The notes beneath the pieces were generated by a model that saw only the letters and a list, made by a program, of their open reading frames with translations, was not told the DNA's origin and ran no database searches. Made by a program: the position numbers and the translations under genes. From positions 62,001-126,000 of the forward strand of contig JBCDLX010000009.1 in assembly GCA_038744785.1 (NCBI GenBank): a stretch of 64,000 bases of DNA. The letters are read 5' to 3'. The stretch is from Ovoidimarina sp038744785. GTDB taxonomy: Bacteria; Pseudomonadota; Alphaproteobacteria; Rhodobacterales; Rhodobacteraceae. How positions within the stretch are numbered: the first letter of the stretch is position 1; each line of letters begins with the position of its first letter. Of this stretch, positions 9,109-16,553 are shown piece by piece.

Positions 9109-9836
9109 GTCGCAGCGCCTGTGGATTGTTCGCGGTAATGATATCGGCCGCAGGCCTTCATCCCAAGCGCGGTGTAAACTAAGTTTGCGGCCGTGTTGCC
9201 TTCGGTCACCGCAAGTGTCAGATGCGCCGCGCCTTGGAGACTGGCCCACTTTGCCGCCCGGTGCAGCATCGCGCGGCCTGCATTTCGGCGCCGCATGTGC
9301 GGTCGAACCTCCAAAGCGTGAACCATCGCCACAGTGCCGTGAAGTGCAACGAACCCGGTCCCAGCCGCACGATCGTCGAGCCGCGCAACAAGATAGGCGC
9401 GCGGGCTGCAAACACGGTCCATCACAGCAAGACGGTCAGGGCCGATTCCGCCGCCTGACCAGATCTCAGCCGCAATCCCCAACAGGGTTTCGCTTGTCAC
9501 CGCGTCAAGTGGCTGCTGTTCACCGTTCAAAAGAACCTGCGGCGGGGCCGTATAGAAAAGGGTTGGATCGATTACGCGGTAGCTGCGCGCCGCAAGGACC
9601 TGGTCCAGCTCTGCCTGATCCGACCGGACGCGAAACAAGGGGGTCTGGCCCGCCATTTGCATCGCCGTTTCGGCCTGCACGATATCCCATGGGCCGTGGT
9701 CGCATGTCGCCGCGGAAACACGTTTACCGCCGCCATGTCCGTCGCGCAGAGTGACCCCTGCGACCTGCCAACTGCGCGCGGGTGGCCAGGTGGCCTCCAA
9801 TGCCGCGTCCAGCATCTGGCCAGACGGCATAATCAC
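9105..9836 (-). CDS. GNAT-family N-acetyltransferase
   Basis: A 243-residue protein with a GNAT acetyl-CoA-binding core in the C-terminal half: VALHGTVAMVHALEVRPHMRRRNAGRAMLHRAAKWA contains the motif A pattern R-x-x-G-x-A (split here by N), then LAVTEGNTAANLVYTALGMKACGRYHYR as motif B. The N-terminal half is family-typical but unassigned; the acceptor is unknown. GTG at 9836 overlaps the stop of the upstream gene in GTGA, and ATG at 9830 is a close alternative. It sits in the middle of a coupled operon with a CinA-like gene and an OmpA-family gene. Confidence 0.87.
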   Translation of the reverse strand: MIMPSGQMLDAALEATWPPARSWQVAGVTLRDGHGGGKRVSAATCDHGPWDIVQAETAMQMAGQTPLFRVRSDQAELDQVLAARSYRVIDPTLFYTAPPQVLLNGEQQPLDAVTSETLLGIAAEIWSGGGIGPDRLAVMDRVCSPRAYLVARLDDRAAGTGFVALHGTVAMVHALEVRPHMRRRNAGRAMLHRAAKWASLQGAAHLTLAVTEGNTAANLVYTALGMKACGRYHYREQSTGAAT

Positions 9837-10564
9837 GGAACCGAATCGGGAAAGATGTCTGACAGCGCGGCTGACGCCGCATCAAGCCGTGCAACATCCG
9901 TTCCCCGGATGACGATGTTCGCGCCGAATCTGCCATCCCGGATGAATGGGTAGCTGCCAAAGGACAGGTCCGGGTATGTCTCGGCTAACTCACCAAGCGG
10001 ACCGGCCAACTCGCCTTCAGGTCGGTCGACCCGGACGCTACGCGACAGAAGCGGTGCCCCGCCAGTAAGCGTTGGGAGCAGCGATGCAACCATCGCCTGG
10101 AATACCGACGGAACGCCCGCCATGACATGCACATTCCTGAGCGAGAATCCCGGGGCGACAGAGACCGGATTTTCGATAAGATCTGCGCCATCGGGAATAC
10201 GGGCCATCCGAAGCCGCGCGGCGTTTAGCGAACTTCGCTGCTTGTCGTAATGCGCTTTCAGCAACGCGCGCGCATCGTCGCGAATATCGATTGGGGTGTG
10301 CAGGGCTTCGGCCACGGCGTCGGCGGTGATGTCGTCATGCGTGGGACCAATGCCGCCAGATGTAAAAACCTGATCGTACTGGCTGGCCAGCGCACGCACT
10401 GCAGCGACGATCGCGTTATGTATGTCTGGCACAATCCGCACCTCGCGCAAGTCAATGCCGCGCTCTGTCAACTCTCGCGCCAGGTGATGCATGTTCGCAT
10501 CCCGCGTACGTCCTGAAAGGATCTCGTCCCCGATGACAAGCATCGCGGCGGTGGGGTTGGGCAT
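9833..10564 (-). CDS. CinA/MoaB-like molybdopterin-binding domain protein
   Basis: A 243-residue protein with the MPT-binding (MoCF_biosynth) fold: AMLVIGDEILSGRTRDANMHHLA, then VFTSGGIGPTHDDITADAVAEAL, both hallmark motifs of the N-terminal domain of CinA and of stand-alone alphaproteobacterial homologues. The C-terminal amidase domain of full CinA is absent. The family is linked to molybdopterin handling or nucleotide repair (the COG1058 domain of CinA has ADP-ribose pyrophosphatase activity in some bacteria); the role here is inferred. ATG at 10564 has GGAG seven bases upstream and is chosen over an in-frame TTG at 10576. First gene of a coupled three-gene unit. Confidence 0.9.
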   Translation of the reverse strand: MPNPTAAMLVIGDEILSGRTRDANMHHLARELTERGIDLREVRIVPDIHNAIVAAVRALASQYDQVFTSGGIGPTHDDITADAVAEALHTPIDIRDDARALLKAHYDKQRSSLNAARLRMARIPDGADLIENPVSVAPGFSLRNVHVMAGVPSVFQAMVASLLPTLTGGAPLLSRSVRVDRPEGELAGPLGELAETYPDLSFGSYPFIRDGRFGANIVIRGTDVARLDAASAALSDIFPDSVP

Positions 10565-10673
10565 CTGAAGCTCCAATGCGAATCAGCGAGCTGACAATGC
10601 GGCTGAACTACCTGTGATTCAAACATCTTTAGGGCGCGCGCTAAAAGGTTCAGATTGGAACTGGCAAGGGTCT

Positions 10674-11663
10674 ATGCTGAAGAAACAAACGGAAAAGCGC
10701 CGCACCGAAGAGCGTTTGGGATTTTGGATGGATGGGATCGTCCGAGAATTTAGGCCTTACCAAGCGGCAATGCACCGCACCCACAAACTTCTTGACCGGG
10801 TCGCAGTTGGCGTGCCGAACGACATTATGGATCGTGTCGACTACTACATCAAACGAAGGAAGCCGTTTGGATACCGACCCCATGTCGAAGTTGGCAACTT
10901 AAGCTGGGGCAAGAGCGACATATACTATGTCGATCTTGTGCAGATCGCGAAGGGGTTCGGTCGCGGGTTCGCGATGAACCCGATCTTTGGCGTTGTCCTT
11001 GATATTCCCCCTATAGCTGCGATCGTTCGAAGTCGGCCCTTGGCGGGTAACCACGACAATTCGATCCTGTTTCCGTTGAACCGGTTCCGGCACTTCTATT
11101 TCCCCGATGATCCTTACACGTGAGAGGAGAAGCGCCCAGGCATGGCGTGGCTGGGCCGTTCGAACGAGCGACCGCCGCGGATCAAGCTTCTGGAACGTTA
11201 CCATGACCATTCCGACCAAGATATTGGCCACATCCGCGAACAACACCCTCACCCCGGTGTCAAGCCGTTCCTGAGTTCCTTTGATCACATGAAGTATCGC
11301 TACATCGTTGCGTTCGAGGGCGTGAACGAGGCGACAAATCTGAAATGGGTTATGGGAACGAACTCGATAGCGATCTGCCATCCGATGGAATACGAGGGCT
11401 GGTACATGGAAGGCCGGTTGAAGCCGGGCATCCACTATGTCGAGGTCCGCCACGATCTCGCAGATCTCGATGAGAAACTTTCGCACTACGAGTCTCATCC
11501 GGAGGAAGCAAAAGCAATTGTACGAAACGCGAATAAATGGGCCGCCAAGTTCAAGGAACCCGAGCGAGAAGATCTGATCGCAACGCTGGTTCTGCTGCGC
11601 TACGCAAAGCTCACCAACAACAACATGCCCTCGCACCTTCGAGAGTATCTGGATCTGGTGTAA
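10674..11663 (+). pseudogene. Family-90 (CAP10/LpsA-like) glycosyltransferase gene with an in-frame TGA
   Basis: Two open segments lie in the same frame, separated by one TGA (11121-11123), codon 150 of a 330-codon frame. The first half ends RFRHFYFPDDPYT; after the stop the frame continues EEKRPGMAWLGRSNE, then YRYIVAFEGVNEATNLKWVMGTNS and WYMEGRLKPGIHYVEVRHDLADLDEK, which are the conserved core of family-90 glycosyltransferases that modify lipopolysaccharide or capsule. Both halves are needed for the fold, and no ribosome site suits an independent second gene, apart from a poor GAGGAG 15 bases before ATG 11142. Either a recent nonsense mutation, a sequence error, or readthrough. An upstream GTG at 10614 is an alternative start. 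Confidence 0.75.
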
Positions 11664-11789
11664 CCGAAGCCCTGGGGTGTGCCGTACTTAAAGCGCATGT
11701 CCAAGGCCGCGGCCGGTCATCCGATGCCGGCCCAATTGCGTTCCCGCCCCGGACTTTCGTTTCTTGTCCCAGCTTGCTAGGGCGCAGGA

Positions 11790-12500
11790 ATGCAGTTTCC
11801 CTCGCCTTTGATCCCCGCCACGCTAATCCACCGCTACAAACGGTTCCTCGCCGATGCGCGGCTTGAAACAGGTGAAGAGATTACGGCCCATTGTCCGAAT
11901 CCAGGGTCGATGATGGGCCTGGCAAAGCCGGGTATGCGTATCTGGCTTGAACCCAATGACGATCCGAAAAAGCGGCTGAAGTACGGCTGGCGGTTGGTCG
12001 AACTTCCCGGCGGCCACTGGTCGGGCATCGATACTGCTGTGCCAAATCGCGTCGTGAAAGAGGCGCTTTCCGCTGGGCAGATCGCGGAATTTACGGCCTA
12101 TGAAACAGTACGACCCGAAGTGAAATACGGTGCCAAAAGCCGTGTCGATTTCCTGTTAAGCGGGCTAGATCTGCCGGATGCCTACGTCGAAGTGAAGAAC
12201 GTGCATCTGCGACGGGATGCGGATTGGGCAGAGTTCCCCGACAGTGTCACTAAACGCGGTGCACGGCATCTGGACGAGTTGTCAGATATGGTCGCACAGG
12301 GCCATCGGGCCGCAATGCTTTACTTGGTGCAGCGGACCGATTGCGCACGGATGAAGCTTGCCACCGATCTTGATCCGGCCTACGCGGTGGCATTTGCGCG
12401 GGCACGCGATGCGGGTGTCGAAATGCTCTGCTACGGAACACAGATCGACCGAACTGGCGTTTGGATGGGTCCGCGCCTGGAACTTGAGCCTGCGACCTGA
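11790..12500 (+). CDS. sfsA: Sugar fermentation stimulation protein SfsA (nuclease-like)
   Basis: A 236-residue member of the SfsA family. Recognisable segments are LIHRYKRFLADARLE, TAHCPNPGSMMGL (the strongly conserved CPNPGSM block), SRVDFLL, YVEVKNVHLRR and FPDSVTKRGARHLDEL. The last three form a PD-(D/E)XK-like nuclease site (D in VDFLL, E-V-K), and DNA/RNA nuclease activity has been proposed for the family. Length is normal. The upstream gap (11664-11789) includes a GGCCGG/CCGGCC dyad at 11711-11732. It is followed by map on the same strand. Confidence 0.95.
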   Translation: MQFPSPLIPATLIHRYKRFLADARLETGEEITAHCPNPGSMMGLAKPGMRIWLEPNDDPKKRLKYGWRLVELPGGHWSGIDTAVPNRVVKEALSAGQIAEFTAYETVRPEVKYGAKSRVDFLLSGLDLPDAYVEVKNVHLRRDADWAEFPDSVTKRGARHLDELSDMVAQGHRAAMLYLVQRTDCARMKLATDLDPAYAVAFARARDAGVEMLCYGTQIDRTGVWMGPRLELEPAT

Positions 12501-12561
12501 GCACCTCTGGCGATTTCCGCCGCACTCACCTATCTAAGAGCCGACCTTTGTGGAGCGTACT

Positions 12562-13371
12562 GTGGACGAGACCCGTGGCCGTCTGACGAAAGACGGCATT
12601 CGCATTCATGAGACCGAAGATTTCGCCGGAATGCACCGGGCGGGGCGGCTTGCAGCCGAGATACTCGACCGGATCTCGGTCGAGGTGTTTCCAGGTCAAA
12701 CCACAGGGGTTATCGACGCTGCTATTGAGCGAATGGTTGACGAGGCTGGTGCCACAAGCGCCACGATCGGCTACAAAGGCTATCAGCATGCGTCCTGTAT
12801 AAGCGTCAATCACGTTGTCTGCCATGGCATCCCCGGTCCAAAGATCCTTAAGGATGGCGATATCCTGAACATCGATGTCACTGTGATCGTTGATGGCTGG
12901 TATGGCGACTCGAGCCGGATGTATGTTGCGGGTAAACTGAACCGCAAGGCCGAACGGCTGATCCAGGTGACCCATGATGCGCTGATGGTCGGCATTGAAG
13001 CGGTGAAACCCGGGCACACGTTTGGTGATATCGGAGCGGCGATCCAAGGCTACGTGGAAAGCCGCAGGATGAGCGTCGTTCGTGATTTCTGCGGTCATGG
13101 GCTGGGGCGGGTGTTTCATGCGCCGCCGAATGTGCTGCACTACGGGCGCCCTGGTGCAGGCGCAGTGCTGGAAGAGGGAATGTTCTTCACGATCGAGCCT
13201 ATGGTGAACCTCGGCCGACCGGAAACGAAAGTGCTGGCCGACGATTGGACGGCAGTCACACGGGACAAAAGCCTGTCCGCCCAATTTGAGCATTCGGTCG
13301 GCGTCACATCCGACGGTGCAGATATCTTTACGTTATCTCCCGGGAACCGATTCCACCCGACGCAAGTGTAG
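12562..13371 (+). CDS. map: Methionine aminopeptidase, type I
   Basis: A 269-residue enzyme that removes the initiator Met after deformylation. All five metal ligands are visible: Asp in NIDVTV, Asp in YGDSSRMY, His in GHGLGRVFHAPP, Glu in TIEPMVN and Glu in QFEHSVGV. Substrate-site His is in NHVVCHGIPG. GTG at 12562 gives the usual N-terminus DETRGRLTKDGI and has GGAG six bases upstream; another GTG at 12550 is in frame. Partner enzymes def and fmt are encoded at 49.5-51.4 kb, not here. Confidence 0.96.
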   Translation: MDETRGRLTKDGIRIHETEDFAGMHRAGRLAAEILDRISVEVFPGQTTGVIDAAIERMVDEAGATSATIGYKGYQHASCISVNHVVCHGIPGPKILKDGDILNIDVTVIVDGWYGDSSRMYVAGKLNRKAERLIQVTHDALMVGIEAVKPGHTFGDIGAAIQGYVESRRMSVVRDFCGHGLGRVFHAPPNVLHYGRPGAGAVLEEGMFFTIEPMVNLGRPETKVLADDWTAVTRDKSLSAQFEHSVGVTSDGADIFTLSPGNRFHPTQV

Positions 13372-13422
13372 CGGGCCCAGTCTAGCCTTCACGCCGTGGG
13401 ACATGTTTAGGACGGATGCGGG

Positions 13423-13611
13423 TCAGACGTGGGGATCGAGGTCGTCGGCACCTTCGGCGCGTCGCCACTGGATCAAGAGTTCCGGAACCCCCGCGCGGGC
13501 CGAGGCGATATCCCCCATCAGCGGCCAAAGGTGGCGGTGCAGCGGCCCTGGCGCGCTGTCTTCTGCCGCCGGCGCATCAAGATCGAACGGTAGCGTGCGA
13601 ACTGTGTCCAT
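13423..13611 (-). CDS. Small hypothetical protein, 62 residues
   Basis: A short open frame in the otherwise empty space between map and rsmD, 26 bases downstream of rsmD on the same strand. The product is acidic and Pro/Ala-rich at the N-terminus with a helix-like centre (LHRHLWPLMGDIASA, VPELLIQWRRA). A weak GGTGA precedes the ATG. There is no signal peptide or membrane segment and I do not recognise the family. Position and lack of a competing gene on the other strand favour a real gene, but short length keeps it uncertain. Confidence 0.5.
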   Translation of the reverse strand: MDTVRTLPFDLDAPAAEDSAPGPLHRHLWPLMGDIASARAGVPELLIQWRRAEGADDLDPHV

Positions 13612-13637
13612 ATCACCATGCTAGCGCGATCGGACGG

Positions 13638-14204
13638 CTAGCGCGAGATGGCGTTCAGGAACGTGATATGGGTGCCACCGAACCGGCGATGCTCGGTCAA
13701 GCTGTACCCCTGCGGCGCGGTCTGAGGTGCGGCATCCTCCCATATGATCAGGCTGTCCGGCGCCAACCAACCCTGTGCGGTTGCCGACGCCAGCGCCCGT
13801 GCACCCAACCCTTTGCCGTAGGGGGGATCGAGAAAGATAACCGTGGCGGGCGGGTAGGTGTTTTGGGGCAGCCGCGTTGCGTCCGCACGCAGAACCACGG
13901 CGCGCGCATCGGCGCGGGTTCGCGCGATGTTGTCTGACAGAATCTTTTGGGCCGCGCGCCCCTGATCCACGAACATCGCACGTTCGGCGCCACGTGAAAG
14001 CGCCTCGAGCCCAAGCGCGCCGGTGCCGGCAAACAGATCCAGAACACGTGCACCGTCAAGCGCGCCCCGGTACGCGCCGTGTTCGAGGATATTGAACAAG
14101 CTCTCGCGCACGCGATCCGAGGTCGGGCGCAAGTGGCTTTGCGGATCGCCCTTGCCCACCTCGGCCAAGCCCAGACCGCGCCATTCCCCGCCCACGATCC
14201 GCAT
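13638..14204 (-). CDS. rsmD: 16S rRNA (guanine966-N2)-methyltransferase
   Basis: A 188-residue SAM-dependent enzyme acting on 16S rRNA G966. It begins MRIVGGEWRGLGL and has the RsmD signature LRPTSDRVRESLFNIL, the SAM motif VLDLFAGTGALGLEALSRGA and the catalytic loop FLDPPYGKGL. Length matches the family. It lies nine bases downstream of the ferredoxin-reductase-like gene stop region in opposite reading order (rsmD stop side faces map), and a 62-residue gene follows it. Constitutive housekeeping role expected. Confidence 0.96.
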   Translation of the reverse strand: MRIVGGEWRGLGLAEVGKGDPQSHLRPTSDRVRESLFNILEHGAYRGALDGARVLDLFAGTGALGLEALSRGAERAMFVDQGRAAQKILSDNIARTRADARAVVLRADATRLPQNTYPPATVIFLDPPYGKGLGARALASATAQGWLAPDSLIIWEDAAPQTAPQGYSLTEHRRFGGTHITFLNAISR

Positions 14205-14213
14205 GACGGGACC

Positions 14214-15434
14214 TTAGACTTTCAGCAAGGATTTCAGAACGACACCGGGATCAGAGACCTGTTCAGGCGCCGGGGACTGGCCAGCTTCCAGAAGCCTCTT
14301 GCCAACCATATACGCCCGCGGATCGTTCAACGCATCGACCGCGACAAGGTCTGCATCGCGATAGTACCAGTGCGACTGGGTTCCGGCACGCTCGCCCGGT
14401 CGTACGACCACGTGCGTGGCGTCGCCTCCAAGCCCTGCAATCTGAAGCTTCAGGTCATATTGGTCCGACCAGAACCAGGGATGGGGCACATACGGCGCTT
14501 CGGCGCCGAGCATGTTTTGGGCCACGGCCTCTGACTGATCAATGGCATTCTGGACGCTCTCAAGCCGCAATCGTCCGCCACGCCACGGAAACGAGGCGCA
14601 ATCGCCCGCCGCCCAGATCGCCGGATCCGATGTCCGGCCCATTGCATCAACCGCAATGCCGTTGTCGAGTGTCAATCCGGCATCTTCGGCAAGGGACGTT
14701 GACGGGGTGATGCCGATACCGACGATCACGATGTCGGCCGCAAGATCAGTTCCGTCCGCAAGTCGGGCCGCCGTCACGTGTTCGTCGCCCAAGAGCTTTT
14801 CGACCCCTACGCCTTCACGGATGTCGACCCCATGACCCTGGTGCATCGCACGAATGAAGTCTGCGGTTTCGGGGCAGGCTACGCGACCAAGGATGCGGTC
14901 TGTCGCCTCGATCAACGTTACATCTAGACCCTTCTCGGCGGCGACCGCTGCTGCTTCAAGACCGATGTATCCGCCACCAACGATCACAGCGCGTTTGCCT
15001 GGCACGAAGGCTGGGGCCATTTCATCAATGTCCTTGAGCGTCCGCACGACGTGTACGCCCGAAAGGTCGCCCCCGATTGCGCCCGGCAGACGGCGGGGAA
15101 CCGAACCCGTGACAAGGGCCAATTGGTCGTAGGGAAGGGACGCGCCGTCCGCGATCAAGACTTTGTGCTCGCGATCAATCGCCTTGGCGGTGGTGTTCAG
15201 ACGCAAATCAATGCCGTTTTCTTCGTAAAAGCTCTCGGGGCGCAGGAATAGCCGTTCCAATTCCATCTCGCCCTTGAGGTACGCTTTTGACAGGGGCGGA
15301 CGCTGATAGGGTGGCACGCTTTCTTCACAGATCAGCGTGACCGGACCCTGATGGCCCGACGCGCGCAGCTTTGCGACCAGCGAGGCCCCGGCCTGCCCAC
15401 CACCTACGACGATAATTCGTTCCAACTGCGCCAC
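14214..15434 (-). CDS. FAD-dependent ferredoxin reductase (rhodocoxin/putidaredoxin reductase type)
   Basis: A 406-residue flavoprotein of the glutathione-reductase superfamily. GGGQAGASLVAKLRASG binds FAD, GGGYIGLEAAAVAAEKGLDV binds NAD(P)H, and AAGDCAS is the C-terminal FAD contact. PPYQRPPLSKAYLKGE is typical of putidaredoxin, rhodocoxin and related ferredoxin reductases; no redox-active Cys pair is present. Such proteins pass electrons from NADH to a 2Fe-2S ferredoxin and on to a P450 or dioxygenase. A P450 gene lies 1.1 kb away (16554), but no ferredoxin gene is seen, so the pairing is only a suggestion. GTG start with a weak ribosome site. Confidence 0.9.
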   Translation of the reverse strand: MAQLERIIVVGGGQAGASLVAKLRASGHQGPVTLICEESVPPYQRPPLSKAYLKGEMELERLFLRPESFYEENGIDLRLNTTAKAIDREHKVLIADGASLPYDQLALVTGSVPRRLPGAIGGDLSGVHVVRTLKDIDEMAPAFVPGKRAVIVGGGYIGLEAAAVAAEKGLDVTLIEATDRILGRVACPETADFIRAMHQGHGVDIREGVGVEKLLGDEHVTAARLADGTDLAADIVIVGIGITPSTSLAEDAGLTLDNGIAVDAMGRTSDPAIWAAGDCASFPWRGGRLRLESVQNAIDQSEAVAQNMLGAEAPYVPHPWFWSDQYDLKLQIAGLGGDATHVVVRPGERAGTQSHWYYRDADLVAVDALNDPRAYMVGKRLLEAGQSPAPEQVSDPGVVLKSLLKV

Positions 15435-15507
15435 CCTTGATTGATGCTCCGGCGCCGCACGCTATGTCAGGCCTAGCAATCAATGCAACACGAAGGAGAC
15501 GGGCCAG

Positions 15508-15999
15508 ATGTCGATTTCTGAAGGGGCGAGCCTGCCGAACGCGCAACTAGCGCGCCTTGGCGACGCCGGACCAGAAACTGTGGACCTGAACGACTACATT
15601 AAAGGGCGGAGGGTCATCCTGTTCGGTCTGCCCGGCGCATTCACCGGTACGTGCAGTACAATCCATCTGCCAAGTTTTATTGCGACAGCCGACGAGTTTG
15701 CCGAGCAAGGCGTGGACGAGATCATATGTGTGTCGGTGAACGATCCCTTCGTTATGAAAGCATGGGCCGAAGCATCAGGCGCCGATGCGGCTGGCATTAC
15801 GCTGCTCGCGGATGCGGATGCTGCTTTCACCAAGGCAATCGGTATGAACTTCACAGTGCCAGCAATTGGATTCTTCGACCGTTCAAACCGTTATGCAGCA
15901 ATCGTCGAGGATGGCATTGTGACCCATGTCAATGTCGACGAACCCAATACTTGCAACGTGTCGACCGGCCAAAGTCTTCTGGAAAGACTTGCCGCTTGA
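15508..15999 (+). CDS. Peroxiredoxin, Prx5-like (first of tandem pair)
   Basis: A 163-residue thiol peroxidase of the AhpC/TSA-redoxin group. The active-site pattern P-x3-T-x2-C is intact in LPGAFTGTCS (Cys49), though the common Pro before Thr-Cys is Gly here. A second Cys near the C-terminus (NTCNVSTGQ) sits where Prx5-type atypical 2-Cys enzymes keep the resolving Cys. GAGACGGG upstream serves as a ribosome site for the ATG. The stop overlaps the start of a second peroxiredoxin gene in TTGA, so the two are made together. It is divergent from the ferredoxin reductase gene, 74 bases away. Confidence 0.92.
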   Translation: MSISEGASLPNAQLARLGDAGPETVDLNDYIKGRRVILFGLPGAFTGTCSTIHLPSFIATADEFAEQGVDEIICVSVNDPFVMKAWAEASGADAAGITLLADADAAFTKAIGMNFTVPAIGFFDRSNRYAAIVEDGIVTHVNVDEPNTCNVSTGQSLLERLAA

Positions 16000-16481
16000 T
16001 CGGACCGGGTGACCGATTGCCAGAGGCGGCGCTTGTGGAAAAACAAGACGACGGGCCGATCCGTGTCGATCTTACCGGGCTTTTGAAGGGCAGAAAGGTT
16101 ATCGTCTTTGGCGTGCCAGGGGCTTTCACGCCGACGTGTTCAAGCGCCCATTTGCCAAGCTTTGTCAGAGCCGCGGATAGGCTTCGGCAGAAAGGTGTGG
16201 ACGAGATCCTTTGCCTTTCGTTGAATGACGTCCACGTCATGCGTCTTTGGGGCGAACAGTCAGGCGCGATTGCGGCGGGTATTCGCATGCTGGCGGACAG
16301 TGACGGTGCTTTGGCGCGCGCCATGGGCCTGGCGTGGTCCAATCCGGATGTGGGCTTTCACGACCGCTTTCGACGCTTTGCCATGCTGGTGGAAGACACC
16401 ACGGTTGCTGCATTCCACCTTGATGACATGGGGGTGTGTGCGAGCACAACCGGCGAGGCGATGCTCGCCGAACTAAAGTGA
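15996..16481 (+). CDS. Peroxiredoxin, Prx5-like (second of tandem pair)
   Basis: A 161-residue paralogue of the preceding gene, with VPGAFTPTCSSAHLPSF (Cys48) as the canonical Prx5 active site and a late Cys in MGVCASTTGEA. The start is inferred as TTG at 15996: it overlaps the previous stop in TTGA, GGAAAG lies nine bases upstream, and residues from IGPGDRLPEA match the family N-terminus. Longer frames read back through the first gene and are not credible. The pair differ at many positions, so the duplication is old or one copy was acquired separately. Confidence 0.9.
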   Translation: MIGPGDRLPEAALVEKQDDGPIRVDLTGLLKGRKVIVFGVPGAFTPTCSSAHLPSFVRAADRLRQKGVDEILCLSLNDVHVMRLWGEQSGAIAAGIRMLADSDGALARAMGLAWSNPDVGFHDRFRRFAMLVEDTTVAAFHLDDMGVCASTTGEAMLAELK

Positions 16482-16502
16482 CATCCAGACCGGTATTGCG
16501 AA

Positions 16503-16524
16503 AATAGTAATGGGTCTTACTATT
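16503..16524. promoter_or_regulatory. Perfect inverted repeat before the P450 gene
   Basis: AATAGTAA (16503-16510) and TTACTATT (16517-16524) are perfect 8-base arms around a 6-base centre, 30 bases before the P450 start and 22 bases after the peroxiredoxin stop. It is AT-rich in a GC-rich genome and has no T run, so it looks like an operator (for example for a TetR- or GntR-type dimer), not a terminator. No matching regulator gene is adjacent. Confidence 0.55.
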
Positions 16525-16553
16525 CCATACCTAGACTTGGGAGGAATGGTATC

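Noticed and set aside
11121..11156. Selenocysteine insertion at the glycosyltransferase TGA, given the hairpin just downstream
   Set aside because: The stem is short, the family is not known to use selenocysteine, and no selenium genes are visible here.
11142..11663. Independent gene for the second half of the glycosyltransferase
   Set aside because: The segment starts in the middle of the conserved domain and lacks a well-spaced ribosome site; it is the same frame as the first half.
15651..15995. Extended N-terminus for the second peroxiredoxin
   Set aside because: It reads through the first peroxiredoxin in another frame and has no family similarity.
16503..16524. Terminator for the peroxiredoxin pair
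   Set aside because: The stem is AT-rich and no T run follows on either strand; operator is more fitting.
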